From: Musa acuminata AAA Group | Taxonomy: Eukaryota; Streptophyta; Magnoliopsida; Zingiberales; Musaceae | DNA: 64,000 bases | Direction of reading: 5' to 3' | Assembly (NCBI RefSeq): GCF_036884655.1 | Contig: NC_088347.1 | Span: 15,897,001 to 15,961,000, forward strand | Part shown: piece by piece, positions 26,307 to 38,572 of the stretch | How positions within the stretch are numbered: the first letter of the stretch is position 1 | How the letters are laid out: each line of letters opens with the position of its first letter | Position numbers and translations under genes: made by a program | The notes under the pieces: model-generated | Databases searched by the model: none | What the model saw: the letters and a program-made list of their open reading frames with translations, nothing else | Told to the model about the DNA's origin: nothing

Positions 26307-27162
26307 ATTCTATTAGCTCTCCCTTAGTTTTCTGCTCAAGTTATACCAAAAAGCCACTGCATGCTTTATGCAAAATGTTCTCCATTTGTTATGTGCAAAT
26401 CGTTGTTACGTCGCCCCCACGTTTTCCGTGCAATATCTCATGTTTCTCCTTACTGTAAAATTTCATAATTAGTTGCATAAAATTTCAAGAAATATCACTT
26501 AATGTCATCAACCATTTAATTCTGAGCATGGCCTCATGATCATGAAGAGGGAGGAGGAAGAAATATGCAATTATCTCTTGGTCCTGCAGCAACAGTTTCA
26601 CTCGCGGGCGCTTACGATCATACTTCAAAATCTATCTGTCGGCGACCTTAACATCAAACATGCTACAATTCTCGATAGGTAAGGCCATCTAGACAGCAAC
26701 CTTACTGTTTAGAAAGTTATTAGTGCTGCCCGTGTCGATGAGAACAGTGATCGATTGTTGTTTGAGAAGGCCTCCAACTTTCATCGTTTGCGGGTTTGAG
26801 TAGCCGGCTAGTGCATGTACCGTAACTTTGGTCGGTGTGACTCTTCTTCCGCATCTTTTTCTTCATATTCAAGGCTCTCTTCTGGATGTTCAATGACCTC
26901 TTCTTCTACTAGTTCAATCATAAGAAGTCTCCCTTTACTACAGCGATGCTCAGGCTCAATGACTCGTCACAATGCCAACATAACCCCTTCGCATATCGCT
27001 CCCAAAGCTCTTCTCTTGTCAACCTTTTGTTAGGATCGAGAGCACTAAGAGGGGGGGGGGTGAATTAGTGCAGCGGAAATCTTATATTAATTTAAAAACC
27101 AAAAGCTGCGTTCGTTCAAAAACTATTATGATGCAAAAGCAAATTCGCAGTTTGTATCTAGG

Positions 27163-27451
27163 TGCAGTTTGCGTCTAAGCGCAGATTGCGTTTAAGCGCA
27201 GTTTTGCGTCTAAGCGCAGTTTTGCGTCTAAGCGCAGTTTTGCGTCTAAACTCAGATTTACGTCTAAATGCAGATTTACGTCTAAACGCAGATTTACGTC
27301 TAAACGTAGATTTACGTCTAAACGCAGTTTTACGTCTAAACGCAGTTTTACGTCTAAACGCAGTTTTACGTCTAAACGCAGATTTACGTCTAAACGCAGT
27401 TTTACGTCTAAACGCAGATTTACGTCTAAACGCAGATTTACGTCTAAACTT
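27163..27451. repeat. 18-bp tandem array (cgcagttttacgtctaaa), about 16 copies
   Basis: Units vary at a few positions (cgcagatttacgtctaaa, cgcagttttgcgtctaag). Because 18 is a multiple of three, frames stay open on both strands as repeated FRRKTA or LRLNAD; these are artefacts. Confidence 0.92.
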
Positions 27452-28271
27452 TGAAACTCGTTTGTATACACGCAGAAGGCAGTATGCAGTTGAAATCAAG
27501 ATGTAAACGTGAACTGAAATCTGACGATTGAGCGAGGAAAGCCGATTTACGTCTGAATGCAGTTTTGCGTCTAAATGTTGAAACTCGTTCGTAAAATCAC
27601 AGAGGACAGATTGCAGTTATTAATAGGATTAAAATGTAAGCGTAAACTACAAAAAGGCTCGTTCGTAAAAGCACGAAAAACAGTTCTGCAGAATCAAACG
27701 TAAACGTAAACTGTACTGTATGAAAATACGAGTTTACGTCTGAGTGCAGATTTGGAAGAACAGCACTTAGAATTTGTTCGTGAAAGCGCAGAGAGCAGTA
27801 GTGATGAGGGAGGTTTGCAGTAATGATAAAGTGCTCGAAAATAAACGCAAACCAGAGATTTAGAGTGGTTCGGTCAGCCTTGACCTACTCCACTTTTGGC
27901 TTCCTCCACCGATGAGGTTGCCGACGTCAACTAGGTGCCTTCCTTCAATGGGCGAAGGCCAAACTTCCCTCTTACAATTTCTCTCCTTTTGACAGGCTTA
28001 GGAGACAACCTTTACAGACCTTTCTCTCCTCACTTTACAATTGAAAACTTGAAGAACAGAAGGAGGAGACTTAAAGGCTTTACAACACTTTTGAGCTCTT
28101 AGAATCACAGAAAAGATCAAGATTTCGGTATGGGTCTGTATCTTTTCAGTGCTGAATGGGTGGGGTATTTATAGGCCCCAACCCAATTCAAAATTCGAGC
28201 TCAAAACGATCAAATCGATCAAATCCCAGAATTCTGGGATCAGGCGGTTGCACCTCTCAACTGGAGAGGTG

Positions 28272-28630
28272 GCACCGCCTGGCAGAGCTCGAAGACTGAG
28301 CTCAGCCGATTGCTCTTCTCTGCCAGAGCTCGAAGACTGAGCTCGATGGTTGCATCACCTGGCAGAGCTCGAAGACTGAGCTTGGTGGTTGCATCACCTG
28401 GCAGAGCTCGAAATCTGAGCTCGGTGGTTGCATCACCTGGGAGAGCTCCAAACTGAGCTCAGGCTGATGCACCTCTCTGCCAGAGCTCGAAGACTGAGCT
28501 TGGTGAATGCATCACCTGGCAGAGCTCGAGACTTAGCTCAGGCTGATGCACCTCTCTGCCAGAGCTCGAAGACTGAGCTCGGTGGTTGCATCGCCTGGCA
28601 GAGCTCGAAACTTGAGCTCTGGCGGTGCAA
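28272..28630. repeat. Degenerate tandem array of about 39-bp units (ggcagagctcgaagactgag)
   Basis: About nine copies of 'gagctcgaagactgagctc' followed by 'ggtggttgcatcacct' variants. Each unit holds a GAGCTC palindrome. Confidence 0.8.
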
Positions 28631-28636
28631 CCTCTT

Positions 28637-28880
28637 GGCTGGGGCGGTTGCACCTCCCAACCCCACAGCCCAGGCGGTTGCACCTCCTGGCTGGGGCGGT
28701 TGCACCTCCCAACCCCACAGCCCAGGCGGTTGCACCTCCTGGCTGGGGCGGTTGCACCTCTCAACCCCACAGCCCAGGCGGTTGCACCTCCTGGCTGGGG
28801 CGGTTGCACCTCTCAACCCCACAGCCCAGGCGGTTGCACCTCCTGGCTGGGGCGGTTGCACCTCCTGGTGCAATCTGGGT
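28637..28880. repeat. 52-bp tandem array, about 4.7 copies
   Basis: 'ggctggggcggttgcacctc' recurs at 28637, 28689, 28741, 28793 and 28845, an exact 52-bp period. Each unit carries two 'gcggttgcacctc' modules, a variant of the palindromic module in related LTRs. In LTR orientation this lies upstream of the TATA box. Confidence 0.93.
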
Positions 28881-29393
28881 CCGAATGGTTCACTCCATTC
28901 GGCCCACTTTGAATCTTTTCAGGGGCCCAATTGCCCCAAGATTAAGCTAATGGGATCACCTCCCATTTTCATGCTTAATCATCGTGCTAACTACGATTAA
29001 CTCTAAGACAACTTCTGCAGCTTTGCTCCAATGCGTCAATCGCTTCTTCCGGCGAGTTTCCGGCCAACTTCCGTCGATCAACCGATAACCCTCGGTGATC
29101 CTTCTGCGGACATCCGGCATACTCCTGGACTTGCGACGATCCACTTGGCGAGTTCCGACGAGCTTCGCTTGGCAAGCTTCTGGACTTCTCGGATCTGTTC
29201 ACGCTGAACCTCCGACGACCGTCCGAACTTCCGTCGAACTCTCGAACTCCCAACGTGATCCTGATCTTGACTCCGGGGCAACACCTGCTGCTTGTCTTAC
29301 TCTTTATCGTAGTTAATCCTGCACACTTATCTCAACACATAGATTAGATAACAAATGACAATTGACTTCATCATCAAAACCCGAGATTCAACA

Positions 29394-30200
29394 CCTTTTT
29401 GGTGCAGGGACTCGATCGATAGTAGGTAGGGCTGAATGCTTCAGTATTGCTAGTTGAGGAGTGACCCTAGTCCTTCGGGTTTCATGGTTCAATTGCTTCT
29501 CTTGAAATTGTGTGAAAGAGATGGTTGCCATAAGCGTGTACGGTTATCGCACTTTAACTTCTCCCCGGATCTCCAGCTTCAAGCCCTCAATGAAGGTCTC
29601 CAATAGCTATTTTTGAGACCAATCATGAGTTTAATTAGATAACTTTTCAAACGTGATTTGGTACTCTTGAATGGTGGAGGTTTGTCGGATCTTTGCTAGT
29701 TATCCATTAATGTTCTCGTAATCGGTTGGTCCGAAGCGGATCAACAGTCCTTCTTTGAATTTTCGCCATAAAAGGACTTCATAAGTATGTTCAAACTAGT
29801 CAAAGCACTGTATGGCATCCCCTTCAAGATGTATAGCTGTAATTTTCATCATAGATGCGTCTGCGATTTTGTGGTATCAAAAATATCGCTCCACGCGCGA
29901 GATCCAACCAATCGGGTCTCCTTCCCATCTAGGAAAGTCCACTCTCATGCGTGGATAGTTAAGATTAGTCATAGAGCTTCCCCTCTCTTGGAAGTCATAT
30001 CTTCGGGCTTGGTGCCATTGGTTAGAGCTCTCTCCTTGATGTGATTTCTTCGGGCTTGATGGTCGGCCCAAACTGAGTTCGGTAAAGAGAGTCCGAATCT
30101 TATCCTCCATTCGGGCCTCGAAGGCTTCGAATTTAGCTTTGATTACCTTCTCAGATGCTACAGTATATGCCTTCAAATCTGTGATGTTAAGATCTCTATT
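29394..30200 (-). pseudogene. Gypsy gag remnant
   Basis: The clearest stretch is 29877-30176, with MRVDFPRWEGDPIGWISRVE, a typical plant Ty3/Gypsy gag motif, preceded by a helical ARMEDKIRTLFTELSLG stretch. Downstream the frame is broken and runs into solo LTR H. Confidence 0.75.
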
Positions 30201-31471
30201 TTGTTGTCAGGTTAAAGGCATGTATAGGTTGAGAGAAGTGATGGTCGAAAGGGTTGGTGGATGTAGGCTACAATTTAGGCTTATTTTGTAGCTGTTTTGG
30301 ATATAGTTTGAGGGTGTGATTTAGTAAAGTTTTAGGGATATGGATGAAAGTTTTAGATCTATGTAAATGGCAGCAAAGGTTTGATATAAATCAGTGGAAG
30401 TTTGCTGTAGAATTGTGTTGTCTTGTAAGAGCAGAATTGTCGTAGAAGAAACAGTGGTTTCTTGATAAAATCTCCACCAAAATTTGAGAGATTTGAGGAG
30501 GGAATTGACAAAAATATCTCAATTTATATGACAGCAAGGATATCCAATTTAATCAAGAAAAATTCGGCAATAACAGTAAGAAAATTGGTGCAAGTTGCGA
30601 TAGCAGAATTCTCGTCGAAAAATTTTAACAATCTACGATGAAAATTTATAGTAACACAAAATCGTTTTTAGAGATAAATTCCTTAATAGATCAACCTAAG
30701 ATGGAAGCCAAGATGATCTATGAAGTATATAAGAAATTTCATTCAAAAATAGATTGCAATAAATGGGTTAAGACAATAATATGCGGCTGTAATTTTCTGC
30801 AGCACAGATTTTCAAGTGTAGCAGATTGGACATAAAAGATCAGTGGTTTATATTTATAATTTTTCGATGAAACCAAAGGTAAATCCATTGTTAGGAAGTG
30901 TTAAACCTATTATAAAAATTTCATAGAGATTTGGATAGAAAAAAATATTGTATCAAGATAAAAAAAATAGTGCTATGCAGCTGAAATTTTACAGTGTAGA
31001 TTTTCAAGTATAACATATTAGATGTAAAAGATTAATGGTTTATATTGAGAATTTTTTTGACAAAACTAAAGGAAAATATACTGTTAAGAAGTGTCAAAAA
31101 TATCATAAAAATTTCATAGAAATTTGGATAGAAAAAACACAGTAGCAAGATCAAACTGATTATGCTATACGGTTAGAATTCTGCAATGTATCTTTCATCG
31201 TAGAGATGAAAACTTTGTGACAAAAAGTTTATGCAACAATATAGGAACAAATTTTTTTGGATTTTCGAATAAGGATAACTAAATTGCAGTAGCAGTAAGG
31301 TAGGAAACCAGAACCTATTGCAATTCACGGGGAGATCAAAGGATGATCCGCGGTGGTGGAGATGACGGCGAAATTTGGCGACGATCTTTTAAGCAATTGT
31401 GGGAATTGCTTTGGGCAGCTGTGGAGGGTTGATAGATGGTTGTAGAAGGGCAGCGAGATGCCAAGAACGCT
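30200..31471 (-). other. Gypsy 5' leader
   Basis: AT-rich, non-coding sequence between the right LTR and gag on the minus strand. No motif beyond the primer site is recognised. Confidence 0.55.
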
Positions 31472-31485
31472 GCTCTGATACTAGG

Positions 31486-31879
31486 TGTTAGAACCCTTAC
31501 AAATTCTAAACTTGGGATTGATCTCTTTAGGGGATTGACCTCCTTGGAACTCTATAGGGGTTCCTCCCTCTAAGTTGCTGCTCAAAGGCTGTAGAAAATA
31601 TTCATCTATTTCTTATGAAAAGAGGAGGAATACATGGCTATTTATAGGGCTTCTAAACTCTAACTCCTAATAAGACTCCTACTCAAGACTCTTACTTCTA
31701 ACCAACTTCTAATAGGACTCCTATTCAAGACTTCTATTCCTTTACAACTCTTAATTCTTTTCTAAGAAACAACCTCCTAACCCTAGCCGGCCTCTTCACC
31801 TCTTTAATAGGGGTTGGCTTAGGTAGGTTTTACATGAATGTCCCTCTCAATTAGGACTCTCCTAGCTAGAGTCCTAACA
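31486..31879 (-). repeat. 5' LTR of the Gypsy element
   Basis: Pairs with 24203-24598. The primer-site-like sequence lies directly inside it at 31472-31485. Confidence 0.85.
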
Positions 31880-31884
31880 GGACA

Positions 31885-34800
31885 CTGGTTCAAAACCATG
31901 TCTTAAAGATGATTAAGTGAATAGAGAAACTCACAGGTCAAGGAATGGTCCTAGTGGATAATTTATGTGTGGACATTGTGCTTCAGTCCCTACCAGATTC
32001 CTTTTCACAGTTCATAATGAATTTTAATATGAATAAGCCTGAGGTGACTCTCCCAAAGCTCCTCAATATATTGAGGGAGGCAGAGAGTACTATTAAGAAA
32101 GAGAAACCAGTTCTCTATACTAGTAAGACCAGAAAGAAAAGGAAAGCAGAAAAGTCCCTTAAGAAGGGCAAGGGCAAGGGTAGATCAGGTAAAGCAAAGG
32201 CTGCTAAGAAAGACTAAACAAAGGCCAGTACTGGAAGAGGAACTGCAAAGAGTACCTTGTAGAAAGGGCGAAACAAAAGCTTGGTGAAGCTTCAGGTACA
32301 TTCATGATCAGTTTCCATTTGTTAGACTCTTATGATAGCACATGGGTATTGGATACCGGTTGTGCTTATCATATATATAATTCGTTGCAGGTTCTAGCAA
32401 GGCCTAGGAGACTAGAGAGAGGCGAGATGGACCTCAAGATGGGTAATGGAGTAAAAGTTGTTGCAGTAGCTATTGGTGAGGTCACCCTACAACTGCCTTG
32501 TGGAGCTTTTATTGCATTAGATACATCTTATTTTGTTCCTTCTATTATCAAAAATATTATCTCCATTTCATATTTGACAATTAGTGGATATAAATTAGTT
32601 TTTGAGAACCATGGTTATTCGATATTATTAGATGATGAGATCATCATGAAAGGAAAATTGTATAATGGTTTATTTATGCTAGCTACTACTCCACATATCA
32701 CGAATGTAAGTGTGTCCAAGAGGAAATGAGATGAGATAAACAATGCATGCTTGTGGCATTGTAGGCTAGGTCACATCCATAAAGAAAGAATTCAAAAGTT
32801 GCTAAATGATGGATATCTAGATCCATTTGACTATGAGTCATATGCAACTTGCGAGCCTTGCCTTCGTGGAAAACTGACCAACTCTCCATTTAATGGAACT
32901 GGAGAGAGAGCCATTGAGCTGTTGGAACTCATACATAGTGATGTATGTAGACCCATGTCAACTCATGCCATTGGTGGTTACTCCTACTTCATTACCTTTA
33001 CTGATGATTTCTCAAGGTATGAATATGTGTACTTAATGAAGTACAAGTCTGAGGCCTTTGAGAAATTCAGAGAGTATAAGAATGAGGTGGAGAACCAGAT
33101 TGGAAAGAGTATCAAGACTCTTCGATCAGATCGAGGAGGTAAGTACTTAAGTACAGAGTTTACTCGGTTCCTCAAGGACCATGGGATATTATCCCAATAG
33201 ACATCTCCTTATACACCTCAGCTCAATTGTATCTCTGAAAGGAGAAATCATACGCTATTAGATATGGTACGGTCTATGATGAGTTTCGCTGACCTACCCA
33301 TCTCATTCTGGGGATATGCCCTAGAGACCGTAGCTTACCTTCTAAACAGAGTTCCAACTAAGTCGGTAGTGTTTACACCATGTGAGATATGGAAAGGGAA
33401 GAAGCCCGATCTTAAAGTTGTTAAGATTTGGGCTGCCCTGCCCACATTAAAAGACACAACCCCGATAAGTTAGAATCGAGGATAGAGCGATGCAAATTTG
33501 TGGGACACCCCAAGGAAACTTATGGGTATTATTTCTATCATCTCGAGGACCAAAAGATCTTTATAGCTAAGAGAGCAGTGTTCTGTGAGAAGGAACACAT
33601 TCTTGGCGGAGATAGTGGGAGCATGATAGAGTTGAGCGAGGTTGAAGAACCAAGCTCAAGCACCACTCTACAGCCCGAGTCTGTTTAGGTACATAATACA
33701 TAAGTTTCAACTTTACGTAGGTTTGGCAGAGTATCCCATCCTCCTGAGAGATATGTGGGACATATTAGAGGAGACGATGTTGAGGATATTAATCCTCAGA
33801 TCTACGAGGAGGCTATTATGAGTATAGACTCCGGGAAGTGGCAAGAAGCCATGAATTCTGAGATGAATTCTATGTACTCCAACAAGGTTTGGAACCTAGT
33901 TGATGCGCTTGAAGATATTATACCCATCGGTTGCAAGTGGATCTTTAAGAAAAAGATCAGAGTAGATGAAAAGGTAGAGACCTATAAAGCAAGGCTAGTG
34001 GCTAAGGGGTATCGTCAAAGGCAAGGTGTTGACTATGACGAAACCTTCTCACCTGTAGCAATGCTAAAATCCATCCGAATTCTATTGGCTATTGCAGCAC
34101 ACTATGATTATGAGATCTGACAGATGCAAGTGAAAACCGTATTTCTCAATGGCAACCTCGAGGAGGAGGTGTATATGATACAACCTGAGGGATTCGTGTC
34201 TAAGAACTGCACAGATAAGGTGTGCAGGTTGCTTAGATCCATTTATGGACTAAAGCAAGCTTCCCGAAGTTAGAACATAAGATTTGATGAGACAATCAGA
34301 TCTTATGACTTCGTTAAGAACGAAGATGAGCCTTATGTGTATAAGAAGGTAAGTGGGAGCGCTATCACCTTTTTGGTGTTATATGTGCATGACATCCTAA
34401 TCATTGGGAATGACGTAGGAATGCTATCCACAGTAAAGACTTGGTTATCTAGACACTTCTCCATGAAGGACTTAGGGGAAGCATCCTATATCTTGGGGAT
34501 TCGGATCTATAGAGATAGATCCAAGAGGATGCTTGGCTTGTCCCAGTCCAAGTACATAGAAACTATTATCAAAAGGTTTGACATAGAAAATTCCAAGAGA
34601 GGTCTTATACGGATGAGACATAGGATATCGCTTTCTAGCAGTATGTCCCCAAAGACTCTAAAAGAAAGGGCTAACATGGATATGATACCTTATGCCTTAG
34701 CAATAGGGTCTATCATGTATGCCATGCTATATATTAGGCCTAATATAGCGCATGCTCTGAGTGTCACGAGCAGGTATCAGGTAGATCTAGGCTTGGAGCA

Positions 34801-35323
34801 TTAGAAAGCAGTAAAGTGTATCCTTAAATACTTGAGAACGACTAAGAATCTTTTACTAGTATATGGAGGTAGTAGCCTCAAGTTTGAAGGCTACACAGAC
34901 TCAAGTTTTCTGTCTGATGTCGATGATAGCAAGTTGAATTCGGGGTATGTGTACATCTTGAATGGAGGAGCAGTGTGCTAAAAGAGTTCCAAGCAAGATA
35001 CTACTGCTGACTCGACCATAGAGGTGGACTACATTGCTACATTAGATGCAGCAAAGGAGGGAGTCTGGATGAAGAATTTCATCACAGATATAGGAGTCGG
35101 GCCAAGTAGCGAGGAGATGATTTCTTATATTGCGATAACTACGGGGAGATTACTCAAATAAGGGAACCCGGGTCTCATCAGAAGTGTTCTGAGGATATTC
35201 TAACTTATTAGAGATATCATGGCCTGAGGAGATGTAGTAGTGAAAAGAGTTCCATCCGAAGATAACATTACAGATATACTAACAAAGCTGTTGTCTCAGA
35301 TTGTTTTGAGCGTCACAGGGGTC
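31885..35323 (+). pseudogene. Angela-like gag C-terminus and pol (protease, integrase, RT, RNase H), inactivated
   Basis: Gag resumes with '[20 protein letters not shown]' and a Lys-rich tail (31945-32217). The protease has WVLDTGCAYHIYNS (32304 on). Integrase follows from 32751: LWHCRLGHIHKERI, CEPCLRGKLT, 'FTDDFSRYEYVYLM', IKTLRSDRGGKY. RT covers 33755-34804: GCKWIFKKKIRVDEKVETYK, 'ARLVAKGYRQRQGVDYDETF', IYGLKQASR. The catalytic Y-V-D-D reads YVHD at 34382-34393, so one catalytic Asp is lost. In-frame stops and frameshifts occur (32727-32729, 33198-33200, 33471-33473, 34118-34120). RNase H traces run to about 35323. Confidence 0.87.
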
Positions 35324-35372
35324 TGATGGGGATCAGACACATTGGTGATTGACTTTAGGTCAAGTGGGAAAT

Positions 35373-36985
35373 TGCTAGTCATAGGTGCCCAACAATCCGA
35401 TCACGTAAGTGATGACACGTGTGACTTGACACAGAATCTTTTTTGCTTATTATATTTTAACATTTATCACTTTATATTAAATATTACATATATACATATA
35501 TACATATATATATTATGATGTCCTTAGATTTGTGTAATGGGAATCAAATCATGATGAGATCACGATAATAAGATTGATTCACCTTTAAACACAGATCATA
35601 AATAATCCCGGTCATAGGTTACTCGAGAGGGACATCGTGATAACCGGACAGACTGGTGTGCTATATACCTGTCCATATGATGGATGCAGCTGGTCTCATA
35701 GTTGCTCGTGTGGGGACACTAGGGGTACAATACAAGTGCTCATTGGAGAATGAGTTCACTAATTGATCCACTTACGGAATACTGGATGGTTGATAATGCC
35801 TTATTGTTAGACAGTAATTCCGTAGTCCTAGTGGTGTATCTGGTCCTTAGACTTGAGACACCAAGGATGTCCTGTATGAGTGCTCCACTCTTTGATACCA
35901 GACTTATAGGTTTGGATGTCCTAGATCTAGTACAGCTGGTCATTAGGAGTGACAATCAACCTTACGAGGACTATTGAGTGTCAATAAAGGATCATCCACT
36001 CTCGACGTCATGAGAGGAATATCTCATGTGTTCTTGCTCAAACAAATCCTTGGCCAAGGTCATTTGGGTTGAGAGAGAAAGAGTTCTCTAGGAGAATCCG
36101 ATTAGAGCGAGACTCGAGTAGAAATCGTATGGGTCTGACAGCACCATGCTCGATATACGATCTTTGGAATATTAGATAGATGAGGGACTATAGGTACATA
36201 GTAACTAAGGACAGACAGGTCCAATGGATTGGATTCTCCTATATCTTCTGGGGACTACGACGTAGTGGCCTAGTACGTCCGTAGTCGATAAGTTGAGTGA
36301 ATTATTACAGAGATAATAATTCACTAAGTTAGAAGGAGTTATGACATATATGACTCACGACCAGCTCGATATTGGGCCTAGAGGGTTACACACATATGGT
36401 TGGCATTGCGATGAGTAGAGGTTCGGATATGAGATATCCGCTGGAGCCATTGTCTTATTGGATATTCAATAAGCCCCTGAATTATTGGATCCCATGGACG
36501 AGATCCAATAAGAGCCCATGAGAGATTATTGGATAGAGATCCACTAATCTAAAAGGCTTGGGTAATTAGATGCAGATCCAATACCCACTAGGGGAGAATC
36601 TATTAGGTTTTGATAGGGGGCCTCTATAAATAGGAGGAATTCAAAGCCTCATAGGCTAGAGCCTTTGCTTGCCTCTCCTATTCTCCGCCCTCTCTCCACC
36701 TCAGAGCAGGCCTGGAGTTTTGAGGAGCATCGTCGCAGCCCTACTATATGGATCACCGCTAGAGAGGAGGACGCTTGACCTCCTTCACCCTCTCCTAAAG
36801 ATCTACAAGGAAACAGGGATATACGATCTCCCTAGGTAACACAATCTTTTCTATACGCAGTTTTAAGTTTTGTATATTTTGCGTATCAATCTTTGCACAA
36901 TGACGAACATCTCTTTGTGAATAGGGGATTTTTTTTTTCTTGTTCTTCCACTGCGCATATGATGTCGCCCCCATATTTCCCAATA
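35373..36985 (+). repeat. 3' LTR of the Angela-like element
   Basis: Pairs with 12790-14393. The polypurine-like 'gtgggaaat' precedes it, and TATAAAT is at 36625-36631. Confidence 0.9.
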
Positions 36986-36990
36986 GGTAC

Positions 36991-37711
36991 TGCCCAGACT
37001 GGGTAGTGGTACTACCGACAACAGTGCTGCAAGTGGTGGTGCCGCCCCTGTTCGATTGTGGTACTACCTAGTGTTCGATCAGCGACGGTAGTACCACCCA
37101 GTAACGGTGGTGGTACCGCTAGTACCCTAGATTCTGGAGATGTAACACTTTTTTGCTTCAATTTTGAAGTCATTGGGGCCTATAAATACCCCACCATTTT
37201 CTGCATGAAAGGGCATGAAAGTATTAGCTTAATCTTGAATTCTTGAGTCATAAAAGTGTTGCAAAAGTTAGAGTTCTCCTCCTTCATCTCTTAGCCTTGT
37301 AACCATCCAAGAAAGAAGAGTGAGACTTGTAAGGGTTGTCTTCTAAACCCGAGAAAAGGAGAAAGTGCTGTAAAGAGGTGTTTGGTCTTCACCTATTGAA
37401 GGAAGGCTTTTAGTGGACGTGGATGACCTCGTCGAAGGAGGAATCCGAAAGTGGATATAGGTCACCTTAACCGAACCACTCTAAATTTTGGTTTGCTTTT
37501 CATTTGTGCAATTTACTTTACTGTAAACCTCCTTAATCTTCTCTTACACTTTTACGAAAGTTTTCGAGTTCAACTTTTCTCCAAAATAGATTGAATCGAA
37601 ACCATTTTTGTCGGAATCAGTTTTAAACGAAATGAATAATTTTTTAAAATCGTGAAAGTTTTCCGCTGCACTAATTCACACCCCCTCTTAGTGCCGCTCT
37701 TGATCCTAACA
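36991..37711 (+). repeat. 3' LTR of element G, right portion
   Basis: Continues from 12789. It contains palindromic 'ggtagtaccacc'-type repeats (37000-37115), TATAAATA at 37181-37188, the conserved 'gctgcactaattcacacccc' stretch and the end GATCCTAACA. After 37711 the gag of element D follows without a transition. Confidence 0.82.
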
Positions 37712-38519
37712 TTGCGCTCATAGCAAGTAGTTGTGTTCTTTTTAAGTTTATTTTTATTTTTTTATTCTTGTTTCATGAATTTTTTAAATTTTATAGTGAG
37801 GAGTTCTATGTCATCATTATCATCACTTGAGTTATCACCCAAGTGGCATTCTATTGTTTGAAGTGTCAAATCCTTCTTATTCTTTGGAAGGTTATTCTCA
37901 AGTACATCATGTTCGATACAAGTCATTTCATAAGTCATTAAAGACCCGATAAGTTCATCAAGTGAAAAATAGTTCAAATCATTTGCTTCTTGAATAGTCG
38001 ATACTTTAATATCTCAAATTTTAAGAAGAGATCATAAAATTTTGTTTTCAAGTTTAAGGTTAGAAAAACTTTTACTAAGTGCTTTAAACTATTGACGACA
38101 TCCGTAAAACGAGTGTATATGTCAACAATAGTTTCGCTTGGCTTCATTCGAGATACCTCAAAATCATATATCAAAAGATTTATTTTAGACTCTTTTACTC
38201 TATTCATGCCTTCATGAGTTTCTTCGATCAAATCTCATGTGCAGTTTCGCATAAAGAAATATAATTAAACTCATTTTTATCTAAAGCACAAAATAGAGTG
38301 TTCATAGCTCTAGCATTTTAAAAAAAATCTTCTTCTCCAAATCATTCCATTCGTTCATTGGTTAGAAGATTTTGAAATCCAAGTTCAATGATATTCCATA
38401 ACTCGAGATTTAATGAAAGCAAGAAAACTCTCATCCGAGTTTTTCAATAAGTGTAGCCTGTCCCATTGAACATAGGAGGATGAATAATAGTGACCCTCTT
38501 GAAAGTCGAAAAGAGTCAT
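37712..38519 (-). pseudogene. Gag of element D, frameshifted and truncated
   Basis: The ATG at 38517-38519 starts a frame resembling the C gag (DFQEGH). Clear matches are 'ETHEGMNRVKESKINLLIYD', RMKPSETIVDIYTRFTDVVN and LDELIGSLMTYEMTC. There are several frameshifts. It ends at the junction with G. Confidence 0.78.
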
Positions 38520-38572
38520 TTCTCTTGGATGTTAAACCAAACAAGAAAAAAAATTATGGCTCTGATACCAAA

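Larger units (their letters stand above)
27028..29393 (-). mobile_element. Solo LTR H (Sirevirus type), 2.37 kb, expanded by internal tandem repeats
   Basis: On the minus strand it begins TGTTGAATCTCGGG and ends GATCCTAACA, like the LTRs of C, E, F and G. It is flanked by CCTTT on both sides (27023-27027, 29394-29398). There is no primer site, polypurine tract or coding sequence inside, so it is a solo LTR left by LTR-LTR recombination. It is about 0.8-1.2 kb longer than its relatives because of three internal tandem repeat arrays. A TATAAATA box on the minus strand lies near 28166-28173. Confidence 0.88.
24203..31879 (-). mobile_element. Ty3/Gypsy LTR retrotransposon, degenerate, split by solo LTR H
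   Basis: LTRs at 24203-24598 and 31486-31879 (about 395 bp each, TG...CA) are flanked by the target duplication GGACA (24198-24202, 31880-31884). The coding strand is minus: the primer-site-like AGTATCAGAGC lies just inside the right LTR (31472-31485), and gag is on the right with pol on the left. RT and RNase H precede the integrase remnant, the Gypsy order. It inserted into the Angela-like gag. Confidence 0.88.
12790..36985 (+). mobile_element. Angela-like Copia LTR retrotransposon, complete but dead, carrying nested insertions
   Basis: LTRs at 12790-14393 and 35373-36985 start TGCTAGTCATAGG and end TTCCCAATA. A tRNA-iMet primer site follows the left LTR. Flanks read agtac on the left and ggtac on the right, a 5-bp target duplication with one mismatch. 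Gag, protease, integrase, reverse transcriptase and RNase H occur in Copia order (integrase before RT). The gag is split by element C (16528-24050) and a Gypsy element (24203-31879). The target was the LTR of element G. Confidence 0.88.

Noticed and set aside
27158..27506. Open frames of 98-114 codons on both strands (FRRKTA / LRLNAD repeats)
   Set aside because: They are produced by the 18-bp tandem array, whose period is a multiple of three, so all frames stay open; not genes.
28428..29000. 190-codon frame and several overlapping frames with PPQPGGATA-type repeats
   Set aside because: Artefacts of the 39-bp and 52-bp tandem arrays within solo LTR H.
27028..29393. Two LTRs of a complete element within the Gypsy
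   Set aside because: Only one start and one end of the LTR are present, with no primer site or interior between them; a single expanded solo LTR explains the sequence and its CCTTT flanks.
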